Shown one piece after another: positions 35,294 through 42,312 of a DNA stretch of 64,000 nt. The DNA lies in assembly GCA_910580105.1 (NCBI GenBank), contig CAJTWN010000001.1:1-64000 (forward strand). Direction: 5' to 3'. Made by a program: the position numbers and the translations under genes. Origin of the DNA: an uncultured Clostridia bacterium (GTDB lineage Bacteria; Bacillota; Clostridia; Monoglobales; Monoglobaceae). The stretch's first letter is position 1, and each line of letters opens with the position of its first letter. The notes below the pieces were generated by a model. The model worked only from the letters and a program-made list of their open reading frames with translations, was not told the origin of the DNA and did no database searches.

Positions 35294-35743
35294 ATGATAA
35301 AGATTCTTTTCATCTGTCACGGCAATATTTGCAGAAGCCCGATGGCAGAATTTATAATGAAAAATATAGTTTTTGAAGCGGGAAAAGCTGATGATTTTGA
35401 GATACAATCCGCCGCAACAAGCACGGAGGAAATTGGTAATCCGGTTTATCCGCCTGTGCGGAAGATACTGGGAGAACATGGTATTGATTGTACAGGTAAG
35501 ACTGCAAGACAGATGACGAAAAAAGACTATGCGTATTTTGATTATATTATCGGGATGGATCATTACAATCTTCGGAATATGAAAAGTTTTTTTGATGGAG
35601 ATCCACAAAATAAAGTATCTTTGCTGATGTGTTTTACAAACCGTCCGGGAGATGTGGCGGATCCTTGGTATACGGGGGATTTCAAAGCGACATGGAGAGA
35701 TATTCATGAAGGTTGTCTTGGATTAATGGACAAATTGAAATAA
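35294..35743 (+). CDS. Low-molecular-weight protein tyrosine phosphatase
   Basis: 149-residue LMW-PTP. The P-loop CHGNICRS (CX5R(S)) lies at residues 8-15, and the general-acid Asp lies in DVADPWYTGDF near residue 121. In Firmicutes such enzymes act on phosphotyrosine or phosphoarginine proteins. ATG 35294 lies behind GGAGAGG; an upstream in-frame ATG at 35213 overlaps the promoter. The neighbouring Ser/Thr kinase and regulator suggest a signalling neighbourhood, but each has its own promoter. Confidence 0.93.
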   Translation: MIKILFICHGNICRSPMAEFIMKNIVFEAGKADDFEIQSAATSTEEIGNPVYPPVRKILGEHGIDCTGKTARQMTKKDYAYFDYIIGMDHYNLRNMKSFFDGDPQNKVSLLMCFTNRPGDVADPWYTGDFKATWRDIHEGCLGLMDKLK

Positions 35744-35917
35744 GATATAATGAAAGGTTAGTATATGTATTATTGGTTGATTTTTAGCAGGCTATAAAAT
35801 AGTAAGATAATCATGATGAAATATAGGTGTATGTAAATTAAATGGAAAAAATTTTGGAATAAATTTAGTTTTTGCTATTATTCTGCGGTAACTTTTGAAA
35901 AGAAAGGATGCGTTATA

Positions 35918-37267
35918 ATGCCGATCATTCAATTTTTTTGCAGAAAAAATAATAAAATGAATATGCGAAATGTGATGCGCGTTATATGGAGTATTATACT
36001 ACTATTGAATTGTACATTTGTGCAGGCAGAAGAAATAGAAAAAAATAGGCAAATTTCTATTCAGGAATTACATCAATATTGTGATATGAAAGAAATTCGC
36101 TGGACAAAAGAGAATGCAGAAATTTTTTATAATTTATATAATTCTGGTTTTACAATTCATGAAGTAAATAAAAATGGAATTGCAGTCAGTGCATCTAAAA
36201 AAAATTATTTTATTGAATACAATGGAAAAATAAAAGAAATTCCGTTTTGTAACTCTGATGAAGAGTTGGTAATTGTAAACGATATGCCTGATGAGCGTGC
36301 ATGTGAGGCCGTTGATCAGGCGGGAAACAGAATGTTTTATTGGAAATCAAAAAATAATGGGGATTATTGGATGGAATATTTGGGATACGATAAGTTTATG
36401 GTATACGAATATAATGATCCGAATGCAGATGGTTACACAATCGTATTTGATAAAAATGGAAAGGAGCTTTATACAGATAAAGTTGTTCCATCCATATGGG
36501 ATAATAAAGAAAAAATAGTTACATGTAATATTATGGCTTTGCCCGGTGATCTCCTTTTTATTTCAAAATGGGATAGCTATTCGTATGAAACAGAATTGAG
36601 TTCAATATTGGTGAATATAGATGGAAAAGTGCTTGGTGAAACAGAAGAAATAGCTTTTTCAAACTGGGAATATTATGATTGGGTAACTCTGTTGAATGAT
36701 AATACGCTTGCAATTATAGGAGACTGGCGTCCCTGGCGCGATGGGGTTCCGTTTATTGAAATATATGATTTAAATTTAAATTGTTTGGGCGAAATATTAT
36801 ATGCTGAAGAAAACGAAGACAAGACTTATCGTTTTGCATGTAATAATGGTTATTTAATAACAATGGATCATGAGGCGATTTATGTATTAAGAACGGCAGA
36901 AGTACCCAAGGATGTAAAAGACGAAATTGTCGTATATGTAAATGAAAAGAAGGTAGCGTTTGATGTAGAGCCGGTGCAGGAAAACGACAGGGTACTGGTA
37001 CCAATGCGAGGCGTATTTGAAGCATTGGGAGCAAAAGTTGACTGGGAGGAAGGAAGAAACACAGCAATAGCAGAAAAGGACGGAACAGTCATAGAGGTAA
37101 CCATAGGGAGCCATCAGATGCTGAAGAATGGAGAAGAAATAGAATTGGATACAGCGGCGCGGATGGAAGGAGACCGGACCCTTGTGCCGCTAAGAGCAGT
37201 CTCGGAAGCATTGGGAGCAAAGGTAGAGTGGGAAGCGTTATTGCAGACAGTGTACATAGAGCAGTAA
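35918..37267 (+). CDS. Secreted protein with C-terminal copper amine oxidase N-domain-like stalk
   Basis: 449-residue exported protein. A signal peptide (VMRVIWSIILLLNCTFVQA) ends near residue 38. The middle 280 residues have aromatic-rich repeats like a beta-propeller or TolB-like fold (DNKEKIVTCNIMALPGD, NLNCLGEILYA) but no named family was recognised. The last 115 residues are the Cu_amine_oxidN1 stalk domain: VYVNEKKVAFDVEPV, RVLVPMRGVFEALGAKVDW, then RTLVPLRAVSEALGAKVEW. Such domains probably bind cell-wall or other polymers and are not enzymes. AAAGGATG lies 8 nt before the ATG. Codon use in the last 370 bp is visibly less AT-rich than the front. Confidence 0.8.
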   Translation: MPIIQFFCRKNNKMNMRNVMRVIWSIILLLNCTFVQAEEIEKNRQISIQELHQYCDMKEIRWTKENAEIFYNLYNSGFTIHEVNKNGIAVSASKKNYFIEYNGKIKEIPFCNSDEELVIVNDMPDERACEAVDQAGNRMFYWKSKNNGDYWMEYLGYDKFMVYEYNDPNADGYTIVFDKNGKELYTDKVVPSIWDNKEKIVTCNIMALPGDLLFISKWDSYSYETELSSILVNIDGKVLGETEEIAFSNWEYYDWVTLLNDNTLAIIGDWRPWRDGVPFIEIYDLNLNCLGEILYAEENEDKTYRFACNNGYLITMDHEAIYVLRTAEVPKDVKDEIVVYVNEKKVAFDVEPVQENDRVLVPMRGVFEALGAKVDWEEGRNTAIAEKDGTVIEVTIGSHQMLKNGEEIELDTAARMEGDRTLVPLRAVSEALGAKVEWEALLQTVYIEQ

Positions 37268-37380
37268 GAAAAGATTTTTTGAATTTATCTAAGCTATTAT
37301 TCTACTGATGATTGATGCTTTAATTAAACAAACAGCATATTTTCTGCTTTTATACACAGTATACTTATTCTTATTATTAT

Positions 37381-37413
37381 GAGCGTTCCGATTTTCGGAA
37401 CGCTCTCTTTTTG
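37381..37413 (+). terminator. Terminator after stalk-domain gene
   Basis: GAGCGTTCCG (37381-37390) pairs perfectly with CGGAACGCTC (37396-37405) over an ATTTT loop, followed by TCTTTTTG. Confidence 0.85.
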
Positions 37414-37423
37414 TATTCCTGTA

Positions 37424-37620
37424 AGGGCGCATTTACTCACCACCTCGTCAGCACAAGCTACATATCAATCGCTGCCGCATAAATGCGAAAGCTTTATCAT
37501 TCCGCTGTGCTTCCTTTTTCCCGCAAAGTAAAGCTTTGCGGGAACCCTATGCGGTGGTATTGCCTACGGCAAACGGCGTCCTTGCAGGAGGCTCGTCAAA
37601 TTCGCTGCCGTTCATTTTTT
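37424..37620. repeat. GC-richer non-coding element, possible dispersed repeat
   Basis: The block has a perfect 11-bp stem TTCCCGCAAAG/CTTTGCGGGAA (37518-37544 region) with a five-base loop, a TTGCC/GGCAA mini-hairpin near 37560, and GC content unlike its AT-rich flanks. No reading frame on either strand is convincing. This composition suggests an extragenic dispersed element or decayed mobile DNA. Only one copy is in the window, so the repeat nature is inference. Confidence 0.35.
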
Positions 37621-37754
37621 TTAGAAAAGAGACAGAAACAGCCTATACGATAGGTGAAAAGCCATTGAAAAATCACTTGTGGAACAAATAGGCAAGGTGC
37701 CGTAGAAACAGCAAAAATTTGCACAGAGAAATCAAAAAAATGCAGATTAAAACG

Positions 37755-37783
37755 GTAAAAAACGGAAGATGCGTATCTCCCGT
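37755..37783 (-). terminator. Terminator of the leftward regulator operon
   Basis: On the minus strand ACGGGAGAT (37783-37775), loop ACGC, ATCTTCCGT (37770-37762) with one G-T pair, followed by TTTTT. It lies 14 bp beyond the kinase stop codon. Confidence 0.8.
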
Positions 37784-37796
37784 AAACAATTTACAC

Positions 37797-38906
37797 TCAT
37801 TCCACCTCAAATTCAACATCTAACACAAAGTAACCGTTTTCCGCGCTGCATTCCACACTTCCGCCTCTGCGCATAGCGGCGGCGCGTATGTTTGCAAGAC
37901 CATAACCGTGTTCTTTCCCCGACTTTGACGTAACGGGCAAACCGTCAGCTGTTTTAATGCTGCCGTCATAGCGATTACTTAACCTCATTAAAAACCTGCC
38001 CTGTCTGACTGCCATTTGCACCTTAATTCTTCTGTCATTTTCGGGGAGCTTTAAAGACGCTTCCACCGCGTTTTCAAGTGCGTTATTCAAAATCAGACAC
38101 AGCGCGTTTGCGGGAAGCTCGTGATTTTCCACCCCGATACGGTATATGAATTCAATATTATTCTTACTGCAAATAGCGTCATAATTACTTAGCACAACGT
38201 TTATATATGGATTAGAACTGAAAATTTTAGCTGACTGTTCATTGTGTTGTTTTGATAAATTCGCCAAATAATTTTTTGCTTCCTCTGCGTTATTGCTCTC
38301 CAACAAGCCTTGCAAGGTTTTTAGATGTCCGTTCATATCGTGGCGGAGCGAGCGCATCTCTTTTTCCGAACTTAGTTTAGCTTCATAAAATTGTTTTTGA
38401 ACATTCAAATCATTGTCAAGCATATTCGCGCGCTCTGTCAAAACGGCAAGGTCGGAATGTAACCGCACAATACGTGCCGCAATTTTATACAAGTCGATAA
38501 ACGCCGTCAGTATAAACAATACAATAACGCACCAATCCAAAAACATACTTGCATCGCGGTCATCTGTGAACAGCTTGAAAACCACCGCTATTTTTTGGGC
38601 GTAGTACCCGCTTTTGTGCATAGAACCCACATACAATAGGGCGGTACAAAGAACCGCAATCCCAAGTCCCGACAAAAGCAATCTGAACACAGTATTTTTA
38701 TTCTTTGCCTCCAAAATGGCAAATACAACTAACGCCGCAATCGGCAGATACAAAATCTCATTGCCGATGAGGAAGGGGCAGTAAAACGGCAATCCTCCGA
38801 AAACTGTGCCGATGGGAACAATAAGCGCAACAGCCGCCGATACAGCCAATATAATACCGAAAACAAGCCGGTTTAACTTTTTTTTTTCATTTGTGTAAGA
38901 CACCAC
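37797..38906 (-). CDS. GHKL sensor kinase, C-terminal part (AgrC-like)
   Basis: 369-codon frame. Four membrane helices (LVFGIILAVSAAVALIVPIG, ILYLPIAALVVFAIL, FRLLLSGLGIAVLCTALLYV and FLDWCVIVLFILTAFIDLY), a coiled coil (about residues 145-190), the phospho-acceptor box MRSLRHDMNGHLKTLQ, and a GHKL ATPase with N box LCLILNNALENAVEAS and G box GYGLANIRAAA. The GTG start at 38906 has no ribosome site and lies inside the preceding frame, 34 nt before its stop. At an A10 tract one extra A would join both frames into a protein with seven helices, so this is probably the second half of one 7TM sensor kinase. Partner of the adjacent LytTR regulator. Confidence 0.85.
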   Translation of the reverse strand: MVSYTNEKKKLNRLVFGIILAVSAAVALIVPIGTVFGGLPFYCPFLIGNEILYLPIAALVVFAILEAKNKNTVFRLLLSGLGIAVLCTALLYVGSMHKSGYYAQKIAVVFKLFTDDRDASMFLDWCVIVLFILTAFIDLYKIAARIVRLHSDLAVLTERANMLDNDLNVQKQFYEAKLSSEKEMRSLRHDMNGHLKTLQGLLESNNAEEAKNYLANLSKQHNEQSAKIFSSNPYINVVLSNYDAICSKNNIEFIYRIGVENHELPANALCLILNNALENAVEASLKLPENDRRIKVQMAVRQGRFLMRLSNRYDGSIKTADGLPVTSKSGKEHGYGLANIRAAAMRRGGSVECSAENGYFVLDVEFEVE

Positions 38907-39688
38907 ACAAGCGGCAGCAAAACCGCAAAAACAGGGATAAACAATGTAAACGGATTATCTAAGGCAGTAGACGAAAACGAGATAAACTCATAAGCGTGTA
39001 AATGATGAAACATTTGCAAAAGAGCAGCCGCGATAAGCAATAAATACTGCGGCGCGCGTATTCCCTGCAAAAAAGCGAAAAGCCATACGCCCAGCAGCAC
39101 AAGAGCCATTACCGCAAACCCTGCCGCCAGTATTGTTTCTTTGCTTACGCCTGACATAACATCTTCCGCTTCAATCTCCTGCGCGGACAACTTTACGGCA
39201 GGCAATGACGGATATTCGCCGTGTGCGGTGGCGACGGTGAGTTTTTTGCCTGAGAAACCGCTGGGGAGAGTACAGCGAGTCTCCTTGCCGCGCGAGAAGG
39301 AATAAATATCGTCAAATTTAACGTTGTCAAACTGTAAATTGCTGTCGGGACAATTTGTATAGAACAAAGATCCATCTAAAAATACAGCCACGGGGTTATT
39401 TCCGTCCAAAATCAAAAATATATAGCTTCCGTCCTCCATTTCCTGCGTTAAGGTATTGGAAAGATAATATGTGCCTTTGATTTCCAAAACGCTGTTTATA
39501 TTCAGATCCTTATGAACGCCGTCCTCGACGGTATAAAATTCCCAGCCGAGAGTATCGCCAAAGGTTGGAGTGAATGCAAACTGCTTTTTATCCGTTTGGG
39601 TATAGGTGTGCAAAAGAGAGAAAACAGCGGCGGCAGAAAGTATAAATAATATTATCGCCGACAATCTTAATACAAATATTTTTTTCAT
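38873..39688 (-). CDS. 7TMR-like sensor, N-terminal part of split kinase
   Basis: 271-codon frame. It has an N-terminal signal-anchor helix (LRLSAIILFILSAAAVFSLL), an extracellular beta-rich domain of about 150 residues like the DISM sensor domains of 7TMR proteins (VLEIKGTYYLSNTL, YIFLILDGNNPVAVFLDG), then three membrane helices (AAGFAVMALVLLGVWLFAF, YLLLIAAALLQMFHHLH, FTLFIPVFAVLLPLVWCL). It ends in MKKKS because of an A10 tract. The missing four helices and kinase domain follow at once in another frame. Either a frame-broken gene, a homopolymer miscall, or a switchable or slippage-expressed gene. Confidence 0.8.
   Translation of the reverse strand: MKKIFVLRLSAIILFILSAAAVFSLLHTYTQTDKKQFAFTPTFGDTLGWEFYTVEDGVHKDLNINSVLEIKGTYYLSNTLTQEMEDGSYIFLILDGNNPVAVFLDGSLFYTNCPDSNLQFDNVKFDDIYSFSRGKETRCTLPSGFSGKKLTVATAHGEYPSLPAVKLSAQEIEAEDVMSGVSKETILAAGFAVMALVLLGVWLFAFLQGIRAPQYLLLIAAALLQMFHHLHAYEFISFSSTALDNPFTLFIPVFAVLLPLVWCLTQMKKKS
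38878..38887 (-). repeat. A10 homopolymer at the kinase frame break
   Basis: Ten A on the minus strand, in ATGAAAAAAAAAAG. With ten A the sensor frame ends at TAA; with eleven it reads on into the kinase frame without a stop. Confidence 0.95.
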
Positions 39689-39705
39689 ATTTATTTCCTT
39701 TTTTC

Positions 39706-40422
39706 TTAATTATCCTGAAATAGTCCAAACAACTGCTTGTCATAGCATTCTTTGACGATTGAAGCGTAAGAACGCGATATTGAAATCAATGTATCACCTA
39801 TATAAAACCCCTCGCGCGTCATTTTAGTTACATACGAAAGATTTACAATAAAGCTCTTATGACAGCGGACAAACAAATTGGTTTTTAATTTTTTTTCTAT
39901 ATCGTCAAGTTTGCCGTAGAAGTTGTATTCCTGCCCTCCGCGTGTATGAGCGCACAAGATATGATTTGAGCTTGATATATATAAAATATCCGAATAAAGC
40001 AAAATAATATTCTGACCGCGAAAGGAAATCAGCAGTGTTTCTTCTATCCGTTTGTCAAGGATATCTGCCGCTTTTTTCAAAACCTCGCAAAGCTCTGCTT
40101 GTTTTATTGGTTTGATAAGGTAGTGAAAAGCGTATAAATCAAACGCTTCCCTGTAGAAGTCCTCACTTACGGAAAGGAAAATCAAAACCGCGTTATCTTG
40201 GAACGCTCTTATCCTCCGCGCCGCTTCGACGCCGCTTTGTCCCGTCAGATAAATATCCAAAAGGAATATATCAAACTGTTTGCGTCCGTTTTCCATATCG
40301 TCAATCAGCGTTTCTGCGTCGGTGTATTCCGCAGCGTTATATGACAATCTCGTGTCAAGAAGCATACGCCGCAAACGCATCATATCCTCCGCCTTATCCT
40401 CGCATATTGCAATATTAAGCAT
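39706..40422 (-). CDS. LytTR-family response regulator (AgrA-like)
   Basis: 238-residue response regulator. The receiver has IAICEDKAEDMMRLRRML (acidic pair), IFLLDIYLTGQSGVE with the phospho-Asp near residue 57, and FHYLIKPIKQAEL with Lys. The C-terminal LytTR DNA-binding domain shows LLYSDILYISSSNHILCAHT, FYGKLDDIEKKL, FVRCHKSFIVNLSYV and ISISRSY. Such regulators bind pairs of short direct repeats one DNA turn pair apart. GGAGGGGAGG precedes the ATG. The sensor kinase follows 17 nt downstream. It diverges from the dTDP-sugar gene run. Confidence 0.93.
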   Translation of the reverse strand: MLNIAICEDKAEDMMRLRRMLLDTRLSYNAAEYTDAETLIDDMENGRKQFDIFLLDIYLTGQSGVEAARRIRAFQDNAVLIFLSVSEDFYREAFDLYAFHYLIKPIKQAELCEVLKKAADILDKRIEETLLISFRGQNIILLYSDILYISSSNHILCAHTRGGQEYNFYGKLDDIEKKLKTNLFVRCHKSFIVNLSYVTKMTREGFYIGDTLISISRSYASIVKECYDKQLFGLFQDN

Positions 40423-40493
40423 ATATTTCCTCCCCTCCGCAATTATGATATATATTGTATCAAAAAGTTAGTGGTTTTTTAATCGTCTGCCAA

Positions 40494-40525
40494 TGTTATT
40501 TTCGTCACTAAACGTGTTGTTTTCG
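40494..40525. promoter_or_regulatory. Direct repeats upstream of LytTR operon
   Basis: TGTTATTTTCG (40494-40504) recurs as TGTTGTTTTCG (40515-40525), one difference, with a 21-bp period. They sit upstream of the leftward regulator promoter region (TACAAT-like -10 near 40455-40460 with a poor -35). Two direct repeats two helical turns apart is the usual LytTR layout, so autoregulation is possible. Confidence 0.45.
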
Positions 40526-40565
40526 ACATCCTTATTTTTTTAGGGTGGTTTTATGATAAAATTTT

Positions 40566-40590
40566 TATGCAACTTTTAAAAAGTTGCATA
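40566..40590. promoter_or_regulatory. 25-bp palindrome
   Basis: TATGCAACTTTT (40566-40577), central A, AAAAGTTGCATA (40579-40590): perfect 12-bp arms. No T tract on either side supports a terminator, so an operator or structured leader is likelier. Confidence 0.5.
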
Positions 40591-40695
40591 TGACAAAATA
40601 ATAATTTCATGTGCGGTTAAAAAGTTTTGTGACAATATGTATTCAGAACAAGTATCTTTCTGATACAGTAAAGAACTTTGAAACTATGGAAAAAA

Positions 40696-40827
40696 ATGCA
40701 GCAGTTAAGGCACGATTATAAATATAACAACGAGCTTATATTGGAATATGCAAAAAGTAATGATACTGCCTCAATTGATAATGGAATGTTCACCAGTATG
40801 TTCATTTTGAATGATGGCAAGGACTAA
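40696..40827 (+). pseudogene. Possible GHKL kinase fragment, 43 codons
   Basis: The frame begins MQQLRHDYKYNNELILEYAK. Its LRHDYK is the phospho-acceptor box seen in AgrC-like kinases (the neighbouring kinase has MRSLRHDMNGHLKTLQ). It ends after 43 codons with no ATPase domain and no ribosome site. It could be the remains of a second sensor kinase that once stood here; chance resemblance is possible. Confidence 0.3.
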
Positions 40828-40830
40828 TTT

Positions 40831-40874
40831 CCTAAAAAATGCGAATTGTCCCCCAAAAAATGCGAATTATCCCC
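40831..40874. promoter_or_regulatory. Tandem 22-bp direct repeat, probable LytTR site
   Basis: CCTAAAAAATGCGAATTGTCCC (40831-40852) is followed directly by CCCAAAAAATGCGAATTATCCC, two differences. On the minus strand the cores ACAATTCGC and ATAATTCGC are 13 bp apart, the spacing used by AgrA-type LytTR regulators. The repeats end 6 bp before the -35 box of the sugar operon promoter, a usual activator position. Confidence 0.55.
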
Positions 40875-40880
40875 GGAACG

Positions 40881-40910
40881 TTGTAAAAACAAGGTGCTTT
40901 TTGCTATATT
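40881..40910 (+). promoter_or_regulatory. Promoter of the dTDP-sugar operon
   Basis: TTGTAA (40881-40886), an 18-bp spacer and TATATT (40905-40910). Both boxes deviate from consensus, as expected for a promoter needing an activator. Start codon 46 nt downstream. Confidence 0.55.
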
Positions 40911-40955
40911 AAAGCGAATTATTATAGATGTTCTGTACATTTAAAGGAGGAAAAA

Positions 40956-42308
40956 ATGGCGGTACATAAAACAGAGGAATTGATTGAATGGATACAGGAA
41001 TTAAACAGAACCACAAAGGTTGTTATTCAAAAAATAAGCTTGTCCGACTCTGATTTTTGGTATTATGACAAAAACAGAGGTGTGATTTGCAATAAGAATA
41101 ACAGTTTTTTTGAGATTGCGGGAATAAAGCAAACAAAAGGTGACGGCGTTATCGCAAGTCAGCCCATTATTATTCAGGATGAAATCGGCTATTTGGGGAT
41201 AATATGCAAGGACTTTGACGGCGAGCTGCATTATCTTATGCAGGCAAAAATTGAACCCGGAAACATTAACAAAATTCAAATTTCTCCAACTGTTCAGGCA
41301 ACAAAGTCAAACTTCATGCAAAAACACGGCGGGAAAAGACCGAATTATATTGATTATTTTATCAATTCCGATAAATATGAGATAATTGCAGATCAGATTC
41401 AGTCCGAGCAATCTTCCCGCTTTTATAAAAAAAGAAACAGGAATACAATCATTAAAATCAGTGAGGATATAGAGGTTTTAAACAATTACAGGTGGATGAC
41501 TTTGGCACAGATAAAGGTGCTGATGAAAATAGATAACCTTGTAAATATGGATACGCGAACCGTTTTGTCTTGCTTACCGCTGTTTGGCATTAAAAATGAG
41601 AGCAGCGTACTCGGGCAATATTATGGTAAATTTACGGATGAATTTTTGCGCAATTCAATAGTAGCTTCGGATAAAGACTTGGCTAAAAATGAAAGTTTTA
41701 TTCGTATCTATAACTATATCAATGATTATAAGATGTTCAATGAGAAGCGTACAGTATTCGAGCCACTGTTCGACTTGAAAAACTGGAATATGCGGGGGAA
41801 TGAATTTGTATGCAGCGAGCCGTACAGCTTTAAATTGATATTCTGTGATATAGAAATTGAAGGACGCGAGGTTAAAAGATGGACACAGCCGTTGTTTGAG
41901 GCAACAGGAATTGCCGTGTTTGGTCTGTTTACCTGTATTGATAACGGGGTACGAAAATTCTTGGTGAAGGCGAAGGCTGAAATTGGGTGCTTTGACGGTA
42001 TTGAAATAGGTCCGTGCGTGCAGAGAGAATTTGTTAACAATGAAAAATACACCTATGTTGACGAGTTGTTTGATTTATATATTAAAACGAACAGGAATAT
42101 AAAATTTGATACCCTTTTATCGGAGGAGGGCGGCAGGTTTTATCACGAGCAAAACCGTAACATCATAATTGAAGTTGACAAGGCCGAGCTTGGCTCTTTG
42201 CCGAAGGGATATTTTTGGGTTGATTATAAGACGTTGAACATGATAGGGCAAATTAACAACTGCTTGAATATACAGCTTAGAAATTTAATGTCGATACTGG
42301 AGTGGTAG
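40956..42308 (+). CDS. NDP-hexose 2,3-dehydratase (EvaA-like)
   Basis: 450-residue cytosolic enzyme with two homologous halves. Each half has the family motif: QAKIEPGNINKIQISPTVQA (about residues 96-115) and VKAKAEIGCFDGIEIGPCVQ in the second. Partner motifs SQPIIIQDEIGYLGIICKDF and RWTQPLFE also fit. The family removes water from C2-C3 of dTDP-4-keto-6-deoxyglucose, the first step to 2,6-dideoxysugars such as olivose, best known from antibiotic clusters. AAAGGAGG precedes the ATG. It opens the rightward operon, with a ketoreductase and rmlAB following. Confidence 0.88.
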   Translation: MAVHKTEELIEWIQELNRTTKVVIQKISLSDSDFWYYDKNRGVICNKNNSFFEIAGIKQTKGDGVIASQPIIIQDEIGYLGIICKDFDGELHYLMQAKIEPGNINKIQISPTVQATKSNFMQKHGGKRPNYIDYFINSDKYEIIADQIQSEQSSRFYKKRNRNTIIKISEDIEVLNNYRWMTLAQIKVLMKIDNLVNMDTRTVLSCLPLFGIKNESSVLGQYYGKFTDEFLRNSIVASDKDLAKNESFIRIYNYINDYKMFNEKRTVFEPLFDLKNWNMRGNEFVCSEPYSFKLIFCDIEIEGREVKRWTQPLFEATGIAVFGLFTCIDNGVRKFLVKAKAEIGCFDGIEIGPCVQREFVNNEKYTYVDELFDLYIKTNRNIKFDTLLSEEGGRFYHEQNRNIIIEVDKAELGSLPKGYFWVDYKTLNMIGQINNCLNIQLRNLMSILEW

Positions 42309-42312
42309 GCTT

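Larger units (their letters stand above)
37268..37796. other. Non-coding region with GC-richer block
   Basis: About 530 bp. It has a terminator (37381-37413), then a block at about 37424-37620 that is clearly richer in GC than its surroundings and contains stem-loops but no gene, and finally the leftward terminator of the sensor kinase gene (37755-37783). Confidence 0.6.
40423..40955. other. Divergent control region between LytTR genes and sugar cluster
   Basis: About 530 bp. It contains direct repeats near the regulator promoter (40494-40525), a 25-bp palindrome (40566-40590), a decayed-looking 43-codon frame (40696-40827), direct repeats (40831-40874) and the promoter of the sugar genes (40881-40910). 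The density of such elements suggests complex control. Confidence 0.65.

Noticed and set aside
37424..37620. Possible structured RNA gene or tRNA in the GC-rich block
   Set aside because: No cloverleaf, no GTTCRA-type loop and no promoter directly in front; kept only as a repeat candidate.
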